From contig CALBTX010000226.1 of NCBI GenBank assembly GCA_937967685.1, positions 1 through 14,700 of the forward strand: a stretch of DNA of 14,700 nucleotides, given 5' to 3'. How positions within the stretch are numbered: the stretch's first letter is position 1; every line of letters starts with the position of its first letter. A program made the translations under genes and the position numbers. Below the pieces are notes generated by a model. That model was not told the DNA's origin. It saw only the letters and a program-made list of their open reading frames with translations, and did no database searches. Positions 7,758-14,700 of the stretch are shown here, piece after piece. This DNA comes from an uncultured Bacillaceae bacterium. GTDB lineage: Bacteria > Bacillota > Bacilli > Caldalkalibacillales > Caldalkalibacillaceae.

Positions 7758-10700
7758 CTATACCACCCCTTGTTTAATGCGTCCTTTACGAACATTGCAA
7801 GTAAAAGCCTTAGATTCGTGTATGGTCACATTGGGATCACCTACGATGGCTGATAATTCATTCGGTACGGAACCTTTAACAACGCCCGCGTAACCCCAAT
7901 GTATAGGCATACCGACTTGATGTATAAACTGATCCCCCAATTTGAACGGCCGCATTCTTCGGGTGACCAGTGCTCGTGCTTCAATTTGTCCACGGCTCGT
8001 TTCAATCACAGCATAGTCACCGCTCTCTAAGTCTAATTTTTGAGCAAGCTCTGGACTGATTTCCAAAAATAACTCCGGCATGAGCTCTGCTAACCAAGGC
8101 AGCCAGCGGGTCATCGCCCCGCTCAAATGATGTTCCGTCACTCGATAGGTCGTTATAACGTAAGGATAATCACTGTTAGCAATTCCGTGCAGTTCATTGT
8201 CGGGCACATCATAATACAGGGTAGCCGGGTTGTGCGGCTGTTTGGAATACAACTTGTTTTCCACCGGAGTATCCACCGGTTCATAATGGGTTGGCAACGG
8301 TCCGTCAGCCAGTGGGGCAAACAGTTGCATCACACCGTCAGGCAACATGATAAAAGGATCAGCACCACTGTGCGCATCCAAACCGATGCCATCCATCTTG
8401 GGCTTGGTATCCGGTGCTTTGTTTACGGCAAAATCGGGAATGTCATACCCGGTCCATTTACCTTCTTTTTCATCCCACCAAACATATTTTTTACGTTCTG
8501 ACCACGGTTTTCCGTCTGGCCTGGCCGAAGCTCGATTATACAACAGACGTCGGTTAGCCGGCCAAGCAAAGCCCCAATTTAAATAAGTGTAGTCATCACC
8601 TTCGCGATTGGCGGCCAAATTTTTGCCTTCTTCAGGCATCACACCGGAATAAATCCAGTTTCCACAAGCTGTGGAACCATCATCTTTCAATTCAGCAAAA
8701 CCGGCCACCGGTTTTCCGGTCTTTGTATCGTAACCGTTAATTTCTTTAATCAACGCCTCTTCATTGGGTTCATGAATTTTAAACGGTTCCTGGGGAACAG
8801 GTTCGTAATGATCCCAAGTTAAATTTTTAATCGCCCAATCTCGCTTCAAAGTGCTATCTTTGTACAATTCTTTTAAACGTTTACCCAATTCATACGTAAA
8901 TGACAAATCTGAGCGACAATCACCAGGGGGATCGGCCGCCTTTTCTTTCATCTGCATCATCCGGCTTGTATTGGTGAAACTACCCCCTGTTTCGGCAAAC
9001 ACGGCCGAGGGCAAATAGAAAACTTCCGTTTTAATATCCTCGGTTTTGACTTGGCCGCTTTTCACTTCCGGCGCATCATACCAGAATGTGGCCGTTTCAA
9101 TCAAAAACGGATCACGAACGACCAGCCAATCCAAATTAGCCAGTGCTTTGCGATGAAACGTCGCGTTTTGTCCTCCAACGGCCGGGTTTTGCCCGACGAC
9201 CATCATACCTTTAACGATACCCGCGTAAGCATCCCGGAAAATACTGTAATGGGAGTGATTGCCCAAGTTCTTGGGTAAATAATTATAGCCGAAATCATTT
9301 TCAGGTGTCGCTGCATCTCCAAACCAGGCTTTTAACAAACTGACCATGTATTTAGGATAGTTAACCCACCAGCCCGTCGGTGTGGTGACATCTTTCAGGT
9401 AGTCCTCCAATGTATCGTGATTTTTTTCGGCGGAGGGCATATCCAAATAGCCGGGCAAGATATGATAGAGTGTGGGATGATCGGTCGCTCCCTGTACGTT
9501 GGCATGTCCGCGCAAAGCCAAAATCCCACCTCCGCGGCGACCCATGTTGCCAAGAAGTCCCTGGAGGATGGCTCCGGCCCGAATACATTGCACACCATAC
9601 GTGTGCTGAGTCCAACCCATGGCATAAACAAACGTGCTTGTTCGTTCAGGAGTTGAGTTTTCGGCCAGCGCTTCAGCCACTTTCAGAAAGTCTTCCACCG
9701 GTGTCCCCGTAATTTCTGAAACCATTTCCGGTGTATACCGTGAATAATGTTTCTTGATGATTTGAAAGACACAGCGTGGATGTGATAATGTATCATCACG
9801 TTTCGGCCGCCCGAGCAGCTTTTCGTAAGCAATTTTTTCGGTTAATGTTGTCGGTTCATTGTCCGGTTTGATGGGCTCTTCTCTTTCGTATTCCCAGGAA
9901 GAAGGATCGTACGTCCTGGTCTGTTCATCAAAGCCGGAGAAAATGCCGTCTAAATCCTCCGTGTCCGCGAATTCTTCTTTAATAATGAAGGGAGCATTTG
10001 TATATTGAACAACATACTCTTTAAAGTATTTGTTATTTTCAATCATATACCGAATCAGTCCGCCCAAGAAAGCGATATCGGTCCCTGAACGCATCGGGAT
10101 GTAATCCGTAGCCATGGCGGAAGTGCGGGTAAAGCGAGGATCGATATGAATCACCCTGGCCCCTTTATTCTTTGCTTGCAACACGAAGCGAAAACCGACC
10201 GGATGATTTTCGGCAAAGTTAGATCCCATGATGACAATACAGTCACTCTCGGCCATTTCTCTCGTTGTCGTTGTCGCTCCTCCACGTCCGTTCGTAGCAC
10301 CCAGACCGGGCACTGTGGAACTATGTCATATACGGGCATGGTTTTCGATGTTCACAGCCCCCAAACCGCGAAATAGTTTTGCCTGTAAATAGTTCCATTC
10401 ATTCTCTAAAGTTGAACCTCCAATTGAAGCCAAAGCAGGGTTGACATTGACCGTTTTTCCATCGATCTTTTCGATAAAATTTTCATCACGATCTTTTTTA
10501 ATTCTTTGGGCAATCTGTTCCATCGCCCAATCCAGCGGTTTTTCTTCCCATTCTGTACTGTAAGGCGCTCGATACAATACTTTTGTCTGTCTGTTTTCAT
10601 TGACTGGCATTTGCAGATTGGCCGCCCCTTTAGGACATAAAGTCCCATGATTGACTGGACTATCGGGATTACCTTCAATGTGTACGATCTTTCCTTCAGA

Positions 10701-10895
10701 TTCTGTGATCAACGTTCCGCACCCAACAGCACAATAAGGACACACACTGGGGACCTGACGACCGGATTTGGCATTTAATTTTATTTTCGTGATTTGGGCT
10801 TTCACCGGCTTCATTTGAATGCCGCTTACGGACGCGAGTGTAAGACCTGCAGCTGCAATCCCGGATCTTTTTAAAAAATCCCGTCTTGACAACAT
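7758..10895 (-). CDS. fdhA: Selenocysteine-containing, Tat-exported formate dehydrogenase catalytic subunit FdhA
   Basis: Catalytic subunit that oxidises formate to CO2 with a W or Mo bis-MGD cofactor on the outer face of the membrane. The reading frame is interrupted by UGA at 10328-10326, read here as selenocysteine 190; naive calling gives two ORFs (10895-10326 and 10313-7758). The residues around it, ENHARI-U-HSSTVPGLGATNGRGG, match the active site of FdnG-type enzymes, including the histidine after Sec, and the total length of 1045 is normal. The N-terminus has a perfect twin-arginine motif SRRDFLK (3-9) and a hydrophobic region. C52, C55, C59 and C87 bind a [4Fe-4S] cluster, followed by the conserved CPKG lysine. 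The C-terminal dinucleotide-binding domain is complete. The ATG follows AAAGGTAAG. It lies 122 nt after fdhD. A sequencing error or a pseudogene is unlikely given the SECIS element. Confidence 0.93.
10290..10328 (-). promoter_or_regulatory. UGA selenocysteine codon and bacterial SECIS element in fdhA
   Basis: The UGA is at 10328-10326. Directly downstream in the mRNA, AGUGCCC (10314-10308) pairs with GGGUGCU (10302-10296) over 7 bp (two G-U pairs), closing the 5-nt loop GGUCU (10307-10303). Below it, after a small internal loop, GUUC (10321-10318) pairs with GAAC (10293-10290). I count 18 nt between the UGA and the loop, the same as in E. coli fdhF, whose SelB-binding loop is also GGUCU. This is the signal that SelB and Sec-tRNA would use to decode UGA. 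The structure was folded by eye. Confidence 0.9.
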
Positions 10896-11017
10896 CTTAC
10901 CTTTCCCCTTTCTTTGTTCTTCCTTTATTATTGAACCATTTGCCCAGAGATAAGATAACTGGACATTACTCCATCATCCTTAAAATAACCGACCACCATA
11001 CTCGAGGCCATGACCGT

Positions 11018-11779
11018 TTACGAAAAACCGTAAACATGTTTTTTGGCATCTTTCAGCAGGTTATGTCCCGGAGTATATACCAAAGCATCTCGACCTCGGC
11101 AATAACCGACTAAATCTATGGATAATTCTTTAGCCAAGGCAATGGCCAAGTTTGTTGCCGCCGTTTTGGAAGCCGCTAGACCGACTCCAAACCGGGCCAC
11201 TTTAGAGCACATTTCAAATGAAATGCGTCCGGTCGTGATCAGAGCTAATTCTTCACCTCGCAAACCTTTTTTTAAGGCGGCACCAATCGCTTTGTCGACA
11301 GCATTATGCCGACCAATATCTTCTCTGACGATCAAATTCCCATCCGGTTCGATAACGGCCGCAGCATGCATACCACCCGTCTTAATGTACAGCGGTGTCG
11401 ATTTTCCGAATTCTCTCATTTTTTGCTGTATAAATGTGAGCGGAAATCTTCGTGTCGCTTTTACTTTTTTAAACAAGCCGACTTCCTTTAAAGTCCGAAA
11501 AGTGACCCCCCGACCACATCCGGCGGTTAATATTCTCTTTTTCTTGAGAAAAGCTTGAACTTCAGCGGTTGTCTTCGATAATTCCACAACCACATTTCCC
11601 CGATACGGTTCAATGTAAATGTTGAGAACCTCTTCGGGGAAGTCGATTAAACCTTCAGCATACAAATAGCCGATGGCCCAATCCTTCAGATCGACTTCTG
11701 TTAATTGGGCCGTCAACAACTCTTGTTTGTTGACATAAAGCGTAATGGGGTATTCTTCTGGAAAACTTTTGTTGATCAT
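11018..11779 (-). CDS. fdhD: Formate dehydrogenase sulfurtransferase FdhD
   Basis: Cytoplasmic sulfur-carrier protein that, in E. coli, passes sulfur from IscS to the molybdenum cofactor of FDH, a step required for activity. It has 253 residues, a typical length. The sulfur-handling loop is LTAGCGRGVTF with C88; it has one cysteine instead of the CxxC pair of E. coli FdhD. Further family motifs are VREDIGRHNAVDKAIGAAL (151-169), ITTGRISFEMCSKVARFGV (181-199) and VGYCRGRDALVYT near the end. The start at 11779 follows GAGGGGG. It is the gene directly upstream of fdhA, 122 nt away, and 79 nt downstream of tatA, all in the same direction. No clear promoter or terminator separates fdhD from fdhA, so co-transcription is likely. 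Confidence 0.93.
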   Translation of the reverse strand: MINKSFPEEYPITLYVNKQELLTAQLTEVDLKDWAIGYLYAEGLIDFPEEVLNIYIEPYRGNVVVELSKTTAEVQAFLKKKRILTAGCGRGVTFRTLKEVGLFKKVKATRRFPLTFIQQKMREFGKSTPLYIKTGGMHAAAVIEPDGNLIVREDIGRHNAVDKAIGAALKKGLRGEELALITTGRISFEMCSKVARFGVGLAASKTAATNLAIALAKELSIDLVGYCRGRDALVYTPGHNLLKDAKKHVYGFS

Positions 11780-11858
11780 GGGAATTCCCCCTCAAAAGCC
11801 TAAACAAACATCCAGTCAACATTCATTGCCTTCGACTTACCAGCCCGATTTTCGGCAC

Positions 11859-12032
11859 TCATTTGGGTTCCTTGTTGTCGTCCACCATGTCCTTAGTGGA
11901 TTTTTTAAATTCTTTCAAAGTTTGACCAACCGATTTTCCTAATTCAGGCAGTTTACTGGGGCCAAAAATAATGAGCAAAATCACGATGATCAGTATCAAT
12001 CCTGGAATCCCAATATTGGCATAACTCCCCAT
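11859..12032 (-). CDS. tatA: Twin-arginine translocase subunit TatA (first copy)
   Basis: Small membrane protein of 57 residues that forms the export pore of the Tat system with TatC. It has a short N-terminus, a single transmembrane helix (IGIPGLILIIVILLIIF), the hinge FGPSKLPELG (23-32), an amphipathic helix (KSVGQTLKEFKKSTKDM) and a short charged tail, the complete TatA pattern and very like Bacillus TatAd. The start at 12032 was chosen over an ATG 30 nt upstream because a perfect AGGAGGTGA lies 7 nt before it. It reads in the same direction as fdhD-fdhA, so it may be co-expressed to export FdhA, which carries a Tat signal. Confidence 0.92.
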   Translation of the reverse strand: MGSYANIGIPGLILIIVILLIIFGPSKLPELGKSVGQTLKEFKKSTKDMVDDNKEPK

Positions 12033-12093
12033 TTCTATCACCTCCTGGTACAAATTGGTCAAGGCTCTCTACTGACCACTACTATTTGCCCAT

Positions 12094-12123
12094 ATGATAA
12101 CAGTAATTGCCAATAAATGCAAA
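12094..12123 (-). promoter_or_regulatory. Possible promoter for tatA (minus strand)
   Basis: The -10 candidate TATCAT (12099-12094) and the -35 candidate TTTGCA (12123-12118) are separated by 18 nt, roughly 60 bp before the tatA start at 12032. The -35 matches the sigma-A consensus at only four of six bases. This could be the start of the tatA-fdhD-fdhA-fdhB operon. Confidence 0.3.
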
Positions 12124-12125
12124 CT

Positions 12126-12146
12126 ATTATAAAAATTTGTTATAAT
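12126..12146. promoter_or_regulatory. Inverted repeat made of two back-to-back TATAAT boxes
   Basis: ATTATAA (12126-12132) and TTATAAT (12140-12146) form a perfect inverted repeat with a 7-nt spacer. Each arm contains a consensus -10 box, one per strand, in the 262-bp gap between the divergent tatA genes. Matching -35 boxes are poor on both sides, so it may be a divergent promoter helped by an activator, an operator, or chance in AT-rich DNA. A perfect 10-bp palindrome TGAATATTCA follows at 12158-12167. Confidence 0.35.
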
Positions 12147-12282
12147 ATACTTTAAACTGAATATTCAATTATAACCCCCTTTACTAAATGGATGAAAACC
12201 TTAAATGAGTGAGGTCCTATCTGATCATATGCGCTCGAGTTCACTGAATATGCTTACGCTAGACAGCGAAAAGCGACTGCAT

Positions 12283-12290
12283 GGAGGTGA
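12283..12290 (+). promoter_or_regulatory. Ribosome binding site deciding the second tatA start
   Basis: GGAGGTGA sits 7 nt (counted from GGAGG) before the ATG at 12295 and 4 nt before the adjacent ATG at 12292. The frame is open back to 12205, but that part has no TatA-like sequence. Confidence 0.65.
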
Positions 12291-12294
12291 GATG

Positions 12295-12507
12295 ATGCTT
12301 TCGAATATTGGTTTCGCTGAGCTCGTGTTCATCTTAGCCATTGCCCTCATTATTTTCGGTCCGAATAAACTTCCTGAAATAGGAAGAGCAGCAGGGAAAA
12401 CATTGCGGGAATTTAAAAAAACCGTCAGCGGCGTGATGGATCCTCAAGAAAACATGTCTTCAGAAGAGAGATCCAGGAAAGATGATTATAAACAAGATGA
12501 ACCGTAG
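12295..12507 (+). CDS. tatA: Twin-arginine translocase subunit TatA (second copy)
   Basis: A second Tat pore protein, 70 residues, with the complete layout: N-terminal LSNIGFAELVFILAIALIIF transmembrane helix with an acidic residue (E9) inside it, hinge FGPNKLPEIG (21-30), amphipathic helix RAAGKTLREFKKTVSGVM, and a longer highly charged tail. It differs from the copy at 12032-11859 in helix and tail, so it is a paralogue and not a recent duplicate. It is transcribed away from the first copy and converges on tatC with 6 nt between stop codons. Whether the two TatA proteins serve different substrates, as TatAd and TatAy do in Bacillus subtilis, cannot be told from sequence. Confidence 0.92.
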   Translation: MLSNIGFAELVFILAIALIIFGPNKLPEIGRAAGKTLREFKKTVSGVMDPQENMSSEERSRKDDYKQDEP

Positions 12508-12513
12508 CTTTGT

Positions 12514-13272
12514 TTATTGACGACGGTGAACAAGTGCCGACAGACCGATGCTCAATTCATATAAGAGCACTAGCGGGATCAAGACGAGTATTTGGGAAAT
12601 CATATCGGGTGGTGTCACCAGAGCAGATAGAACGGCAAAAACTAATAAAGCGATCTTGCGCACTTTCTTCAACTTAACCGGATTAATGAGACCCACCTTT
12701 GTTAAAAACATCACCACAACCGGAAGTTCAAACAGCAATGCAACGGGTAAAATGAGACGCAGCAAAAATGAAAAATATTCGGCTATTCCATACATGACTT
12801 GGGCACCCATAGTCTCAGTGATCGTCCCCATAAAATTGAGAACGAGAGGAAATAAGACAAAATAGCCAAATGCTAATCCAGTAACAAAGAGAACCAAAGA
12901 CAGGGGAAGCAGAAAATAAACAGCTCGACGTTCTGACTGAGTCAAAGCCGGTTTTAAAAAAGCATATACTTGGGATAACAAAAAGGGGATGGTTATCACC
13001 AAACTTAAAACAAAGGAAAATTGAAGGTAAACGCGGAAAGAATCCGTTATTTTAAAAACGTTCCAAGGCACATCTTCCGCAACGGGGTCGTTTTTCAACA
13101 CTTCAACAAGCGAAGGGGAGAATATAAAACCGATCACCAATGAGACCACAAAAAAGAGCAGCACATAAATGATACGTCTGCGCAGCTCCCCCAAATGATC
13201 CAAAGTCGACATCAGTACATCGTTTTCAGGAGGCGATTCCGGCGACCGTTGCTGTTCGGATGATACCGCCAT
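12514..13272 (-). CDS. tatC: Twin-arginine translocase subunit TatC
   Basis: Multi-spanning membrane protein of 252 residues that recognises the twin-arginine signal. It has the N-terminal cytoplasmic signature LDHLGELRRRI preceding the first helix, about six hydrophobic segments, the conserved motif around ITDSFRVYLQFSF after the first periplasmic loop, and VTPPDMISQ before the last helix, all standard for TatC. The start at 13272 follows AAAGGGG; a longer open frame begins at 13302 without a good site. A polar leader of about 20 residues precedes the signature. It faces the second tatA tail to tail, which is an unusual arrangement because tatA and tatC are normally codirectional. Confidence 0.93.
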   Translation of the reverse strand: MAVSSEQQRSPESPPENDVLMSTLDHLGELRRRIIYVLLFFVVSLVIGFIFSPSLVEVLKNDPVAEDVPWNVFKITDSFRVYLQFSFVLSLVITIPFLLSQVYAFLKPALTQSERRAVYFLLPLSLVLFVTGLAFGYFVLFPLVLNFMGTITETMGAQVMYGIAEYFSFLLRLILPVALLFELPVVVMFLTKVGLINPVKLKKVRKIALLVFAVLSALVTPPDMISQILVLIPLVLLYELSIGLSALVHRRQ

Positions 13273-13431
13273 TAAAAAAACCCCTTTCATATGGTCGAAC
13301 AATTTAAATATAGCAAATTATCAATCATTAGGAAACGGTTGAAGCGGCTGAACCGCCGTTTTGATGAAGGCATGTCTAGGTGTATCGTTTCAGAGAGAGA
13401 TAATATATGAAAGAGAGGGTGTATTCAAGCT

Positions 13432-13986
13432 ATGCTGACGAAGAATGATAGAAAATTAAATCCAAAACTGGAAAAGTTTTTTGACTTCATAGAAAGATAC
13501 GGAAATAGCATTGCCTTATACCTTTTACTAGCTATTATTTTATTTGGTGTATGGCAGCTCACCCCCATACCAAGCATTGAATGGACACCCAATACCATCA
13601 TTATGGGTTGGCTCGCGATATTCTTCATAGCTTTAACAAGTTCACACGCTCTACTATGGCTCATTTTGACCCGTGAGTTTTTACGTTTATCTTCCAAAAT
13701 CAAGCTGATCATCTCAACGTCTCTTCGTCTGGTCAGACCGATTCATGTCATTACTGGAATCATCGGCTTGGGACTCGTTTTTTTACATAGTATTCATTAC
13801 TTTCTGTTTGGTTTTGACTGGAATCTGTATACCATTTCTGGAATAGTCGGTTTATGCACATTAATTATTTTGGCCCTTGACGGCATCGGATTAATGGTAA
13901 GTCCCTTTTTAAGTCGCAAGGTTCATCGTTGGATCGCTTTTGTTTTTGTTATTTCCGTATTAACCCACCTTCTTATCGTCTATTAG
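13432..13986 (+). CDS. Di-heme membrane cytochrome-like protein (ferric reductase-like fold)
   Basis: Membrane protein of 184 residues with five predicted helices (about 27-44, 56-80, 102-124, 132-152 and 164-184). I do not recognise a named family member. Two histidine pairs, H105/H119 and H165/H179, each have exactly 13 residues between them and lie in the third and fifth helices; this is the bis-heme b arrangement of ferric reductase-like transmembrane domains (NOX/FRE and MsrQ). H72 and H122 are additional. No flavin or NAD(P)H domain is attached, so it would pass electrons between quinone and an unknown partner. Divergent from tatC and close to the Tat/FDH genes, it might serve formate respiration, but that is inference. 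The ATG follows GAGAGGGTG at a rather long distance. Confidence 0.7.
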   Translation: MLTKNDRKLNPKLEKFFDFIERYGNSIALYLLLAIILFGVWQLTPIPSIEWTPNTIIMGWLAIFFIALTSSHALLWLILTREFLRLSSKIKLIISTSLRLVRPIHVITGIIGLGLVFLHSIHYFLFGFDWNLYTISGIVGLCTLIILALDGIGLMVSPFLSRKVHRWIAFVFVISVLTHLLIVY

Positions 13987-14539
13987 ACCCATCGACAATC
14001 ACATCCAGCTTTCCCGTTTCTGGATGAATGACCAGCCCGTGAACCGGTATGTGAGCAGAGAATAAGGGATGATTTTTGATCATGTGCACACTATTTTGCA
14101 CACTTTCTTCGACACTATTAAAACCGGTTAACCATGTATCCAAATTGATACCGCTGTACGTCAAAATGTCGATGACGTCCTCCCTTATCCCTTGCGCTTT
14201 CATTTGATCCAAAAAAGAGGAAGCATGCAGCTTGGACATCCCGCAGTCATGATGACCGACAACATACACTTCTTCGGCATTCAATTCATAAACGGCAATG
14301 AGTATACTGCGCATAATACTCCCGAACGGATGGGTGACGATCGCTCCAGCGTTTTTAATAATTTTCGTATCCCCGTGATTGATATTCATGGCCTTGGGCA
14401 GCAGAGCCAAAAGGCGGGTATCCATGCAAGTCAAAATAACCATCTTTTTGTTAGGATATTTGCTCGTTTGATAACGGGTATATTCTTTGTTTTGGACAAA
14501 TAATCGGTTGTGCTCCAAAATTTTCTCCAGATTGGACAT
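13973..14539 (-). CDS. ytiB: Beta-class carbonic anhydrase, YtiB-like
   Basis: Cytoplasmic zinc enzyme interconverting CO2 and bicarbonate, 188 residues, matching Bacillus YtiB in length and throughout its sequence as I recall it. The zinc and catalytic residues of beta-carbonic anhydrases are present: C38, D40 and R42 in TCMDTR, then H96 and C99 in VVGHHDCGM. NAGAIVTHPFGSIMRSI (63-79) and the C-terminal VPVHGLVIHPETGKLDVI are also family-typical. The ATG at 14539 follows GGAGGGG. Its 3' end overlaps the convergent cytochrome-like gene by 14 bp. Beside a formate dehydrogenase it could hydrate the CO2 released from formate, though this is inference and YtiB-like genes also occur far from FDH genes. 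Confidence 0.88.
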   Translation of the reverse strand: MSNLEKILEHNRLFVQNKEYTRYQTSKYPNKKMVILTCMDTRLLALLPKAMNINHGDTKIIKNAGAIVTHPFGSIMRSILIAVYELNAEEVYVVGHHDCGMSKLHASSFLDQMKAQGIREDVIDILTYSGINLDTWLTGFNSVEESVQNSVHMIKNHPLFSAHIPVHGLVIHPETGKLDVIVDGSNRR

Positions 14540-14626
14540 GATTCCCCTCCGATCAAGGCACTGACATCAACATTGATTGCAAGTTGCTTATGTCAAAGCT
14601 CATTGACTCTCACTGTTCGTCAATTT

Positions 14627-14635
14627 ATCATACCA
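14627..14635 (-). promoter_or_regulatory. Possible extended -10 promoter of the carbonic anhydrase gene
   Basis: TGGTATGAT on the minus strand matches an extended -10 element (TGn followed by TATGAT). No good -35 box sits 17 nt upstream. It would give a leader of about 80 nt before the ATG at 14539. Confidence 0.3.
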
Positions 14636-14658
14636 TATTTTTTCAAAATCATATATAA

Positions 14659-14683
14659 GGCAGATCCAAATATTTGGCAGATC
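14659..14683. repeat. Direct repeat around a 12-bp palindrome
   Basis: GGCAGATC occurs at 14659-14666 and 14676-14683, and between and overlapping the copies is the perfect palindrome CCAAATATTTGG (14666-14677). It lies upstream of the candidate promoter of the carbonic anhydrase gene, so it could be an operator. No protein can be assigned to it. Confidence 0.45.
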
Positions 14684-14700
14684 AGAATAGAAGCTTACCA

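Noticed and set aside
10314..10328. fdhA as two separate genes or a nonsense-mutated pseudogene
   Set aside because: The frame is the same on both sides, the stop is UGA at the known Sec position, the SECIS hairpin follows, and all downstream domains and accessory genes are intact.
10896..11017. Promoter or FNR-type site between fdhD and fdhA
   Set aside because: No convincing -35/-10 pair or TGTGA/TCACA-type palindrome was found in the 122-nt gap.
11016..11035. Perfect 7-bp hairpin (GTTTACG/CGTAAAC) at the end of fdhD as a terminator
   Set aside because: On the minus strand, where fdhD is transcribed, no U-run follows. The T-run is on the plus-strand side, where no gene ends. It spans the stop codon and may be incidental.
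13334..13362. GC-rich hairpin (GCGG CTGAA CCGC with outer AACG/CGTT) as a terminator
   Set aside because: It lies between the divergent starts of tatC and the cytochrome-like gene, where nothing needs terminating, and the following T-run is short.
1..14700. tRNA-Sec, other tRNA, rRNA, CRISPR array or transposase
   Set aside because: None was recognised on either strand. The tandem repeats at 1-57 are too short and too few for a CRISPR array.

Overview
The window looks like chromosome of a low-GC Gram-positive bacterium of the order Bacillales. The evidence is strong AGGAGG-type ribosome binding sites, frequent TTG/ATG starts, a short lipoprotein signal, TatA/TatC and YtiB-like proteins that resemble Bacillus homologues, and a moderate base composition. 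The very acidic linker in the secreted lipoprotein hints at an alkaliphile, but that is only an inference and I cannot name the genus.

Layout. Positions 1-57 hold three 19-bp tandem repeats, followed by a plus-strand tungstate ABC transporter operon (tupA-tupB-tupC, 93-2607). Converging on it from the minus strand is a two-gene unit: a flavin reductase-like protein followed by an ornithine cyclodeaminase/mu-crystallin family protein (4045-2615). A long imperfect palindrome lies at 4146-4213. Upstream of it is a minus-strand formate dehydrogenase locus, in transcription order: tatA (12032-11859), fdhD (11779-11018), fdhA (10895-7758), fdhB (7757-6948), an NrfD-type membrane subunit (6860-5925), fdhE (5875-4994) and mobA (4946-4317). 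Divergent from the first tatA is a second tatA (12295-12507, plus), which converges on tatC (13272-12514, minus). A plus-strand di-heme membrane cytochrome-like protein (13432-13986) then converges on, and overlaps by 14 bp, a minus-strand beta-carbonic anhydrase (14539-13973).

The key point is that fdhA is one gene read through an in-frame UGA at 10328-10326. A conventional gene finder would split it into two ORFs. The UGA lies exactly where Tat-exported formate dehydrogenases carry selenocysteine, and it is followed by a convincing bacterial SECIS hairpin whose apical loop GGUCU starts 18 nt after the UGA, the same spacing as I count in E. coli fdhF. The product is therefore predicted to be a selenocysteine-containing, Tat-exported formate dehydrogenase of 1045 residues.

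How the genes fit together (inference). TupABC imports tungstate and MobA makes the guanine dinucleotide form of the W/Mo cofactor. FdhD supplies sulfur to the metal centre, and FdhE assists maturation. The folded FdhA-FdhB pair is exported by TatA/TatC through the FdhA twin-arginine signal, and the NrfD-like protein passes formate electrons to menaquinone. The carbonic anhydrase may handle the CO2/bicarbonate produced. No selA, selB, selC or selD is visible here, so the selenocysteine machinery must be elsewhere in the genome.
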